In this document: piece by piece, positions 4,325-5,274 of the stretch | How the letters are laid out: every line of letters begins with the position of its first letter | How positions within the stretch are numbered: position 1 is the stretch's first letter | From: an uncultured Collinsella sp. | Lineage (GTDB): Bacteria; Actinomycetota; Coriobacteriia; Coriobacteriales; Coriobacteriaceae | Length of the DNA stretch: 5,274 bases | Direction: 5' to 3' | NCBI GenBank assembly: GCA_902464645.1 | Contig: CABQKL010000121.1 | Coordinates: forward strand, 1 to 5,274 | Notes under the pieces: model-generated | Databases searched by the model: none | Seen by the model: only the letters and a program-made list of their open reading frames with translations | Told to the model about the DNA's origin: nothing | Translations under genes and position numbers: made by a program

Positions 4325-5274
4325 ATGAAGGAAACCGAGAAGATCGAGATCATGCACTTTAGTCAGGAGGGCTACGTCGAGGACGGCAAGAACGTCTACG
4401 AGACCGGCAAGAAGATGACCGCGCTCGCCGACAAGGTCGCCGACGAGGGCTACGACGCCGTGTTCCTGATGGGCGTCGGCGGCACCTGGGACGAGCTCAT
4501 GCAGCTCGAGTACCTCATGAACAAGTTCGGCGACCGCGACCTCGAGGTCTACCTGATCCACGCCGCCGAGTGGAACGCCATGGGCCACAAGCGCATGACC
4601 GAGAAGTCCGTCGTGCTCACCGCCTCCGAGTCCGGCACCACCCCCGAGGTCCTCGAGGCCGTCAAGAAGATGAAGGACATGGGCGTGCGCGTCTACGCCA
4701 TGACCAAGCCCGAGGGCCCCATCGGCCAGGCTGTGGGTGCCGAGAACTGCGTCGCCATGGCTTCTGACCATGGTTCGGGCGGCTGCGAGAAGGGCTACTA
4801 CCTCGCCGACTGCTTCGGCCTGCGCCTGCTCAACCGCCGCGGCTGCTTCCCGCAGTTCGACAAGTTTATTGAGCAGACCAAGGATGTTTGGACCCATCTG
4901 GTCGACATCCGCAAGAGCTTCGAGCCGCGTGCCGAGGAGCTCGCCAAGAAGTACGCCCTGGCCCCCTACACCATGTTCATCGGCTCGGGCGCCCTGTGGG
5001 GCGAGACGATCCTGTTCTCGATGTGCATCCTCGAGGAGATGCAGTGGAAGCGCACCCGCTACATCACCTCGGCCGACTTCTTCCACGGCACCCTCGAGCT
5101 CGTGGAGCCCGGCGTCCCCGTGTTCCTGTTCATGGGCGAGGACGAGAACCGCAAGCTCGACGAGCGCGTCCGCGCCTTCCTGACCCGCGGCGTGACCGGC
5201 GACACCGACATCAACATCATCGACACCGCCGAGTTCGCGATCCCCGGCCTTGACGACGAGTTCCGCGTCATCGT
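4325..5274 (+). CDS. SIS-domain fructosamine-6-phosphate deglycase-like protein (3' end outside window)
   Basis: The window holds 316 codons with no stop; relatives run to about 330-350 residues, so little is missing. The start is ATG 4325, with AAAGGA (4313-4318) six bases upstream. Two sugar-isomerase (SIS) domains are visible. The first, about 40-145, has VFLMGVGGTWDE and the sugar-phosphate-binding motif SESGTT (101-106). The second, from about 215, has FIGSGALWGE, then LEEMQW (236-241) and FFHGTLELVEPGVP (252-265). This last block closely resembles E. coli FrlB, fructoselysine-6-phosphate deglycase. Glu238 and His254 are 16 residues apart, the spacing of the catalytic Glu/His pair known in FrlB and FraB. 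The family splits 6-phosphorylated Amadori products into a hexose phosphate and a free amine or amino acid in the cytoplasm. The exact substrate (fructoselysine, glucoselysine, fructose-asparagine or another) cannot be told. It shares its operator module with the EIIC-EIID operon, which would supply the phosphorylated substrate. Codon bias is strong, broken by short plainer patches near 4728-4770 and 4862-4895. Confidence 0.88.
   Translation, partial: MKETEKIEIMHFSQEGYVEDGKNVYETGKKMTALADKVADEGYDAVFLMGVGGTWDELMQLEYLMNKFGDRDLEVYLIHAAEWNAMGHKRMTEKSVVLTASESGTTPEVLEAVKKMKDMGVRVYAMTKPEGPIGQAVGAENCVAMASDHGSGGCEKGYYLADCFGLRLLNRRGCFPQFDKFIEQTKDVWTHLVDIRKSFEPRAEELAKKYALAPYTMFIGSGALWGETILFSMCILEEMQWKRTRYITSADFFHGTLELVEPGVPVFLFMGEDENRKLDERVRAFLTRGVTGDTDINIIDTAEFAIPGLDDEFRVI

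Noticed and set aside
4238..5086. Minus-strand 282-codon frame and the plus-strand alternative frames inside the deglycase gene
   Set aside because: All are shadows of the strongly biased sense frame from 4325, which has a ribosome site, clear SIS motifs and the expected length.
1..5274. Mobile elements, CRISPR arrays, phage genes or toxin-antitoxin pairs
   Set aside because: I saw no transposase or integrase motifs, no regularly spaced repeats and no terminal inverted repeats around any gene.

Overview
The window looks like chromosomal DNA of a high-GC anaerobe that carries phosphotransferase (PTS) sugar uptake systems. The gene mix (mannose-family PTS permeases, a fructosamine-6-phosphate deglycase-like SIS protein, and very strong C/G third-position bias in the PTS and deglycase genes) fits a gut Coriobacteriia member such as Collinsella. 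This taxonomic call is an inference, not something read directly from a marker gene.

Layout, all on the + strand: (1) 1-56, the last codons of an EIID PTS subunit, then a strong intrinsic terminator. (2) 145-1035, an EamA/DMT-superfamily transporter. (3) 1036-1260, a 225-bp non-coding control region with two operator-like sites around a TATAAT box, and a foldable leader holding a third, perfectly palindromic site. (4) 1261-2034 and 2024-2848, overlapping EIIC and EIID genes of a mannose-family PTS, then a second strong terminator. (5) 2940-4154, an MFS transporter. (6) 4155-4324, a second control region with the same two operator-like sites at the same spacing plus an inverted copy upstream. 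(7) 4325 to the window end, a SIS-domain sugar-phosphate deglycase/isomerase of the FrlB/FraB/GfrF type, lacking its C-terminus.

Proposed joint function (inference): the mannose-family PTS imports and 6-phosphorylates a fructosamine or glucosamine-type Amadori product (a sugar-amino acid conjugate), and the SIS enzyme splits the phosphorylated product into a hexose phosphate and a free amine or amino acid. The shared operators suggest that the EIIC-EIID operon and the deglycase answer to one repressor, plausibly of the GntR/UTRA type. The DMT and MFS transporters may export the released amine or amino acid, but nothing in their sequences proves this.

The most striking feature is a repeated plan: EIID 3' end (55 identical bases in both copies), then terminator, then a membrane transporter with a ribosome site but no clear promoter, then the operator/promoter module, then the next PTS or deglycase gene. 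No RNA genes, insertion sequences, CRISPR arrays or phage genes were seen.
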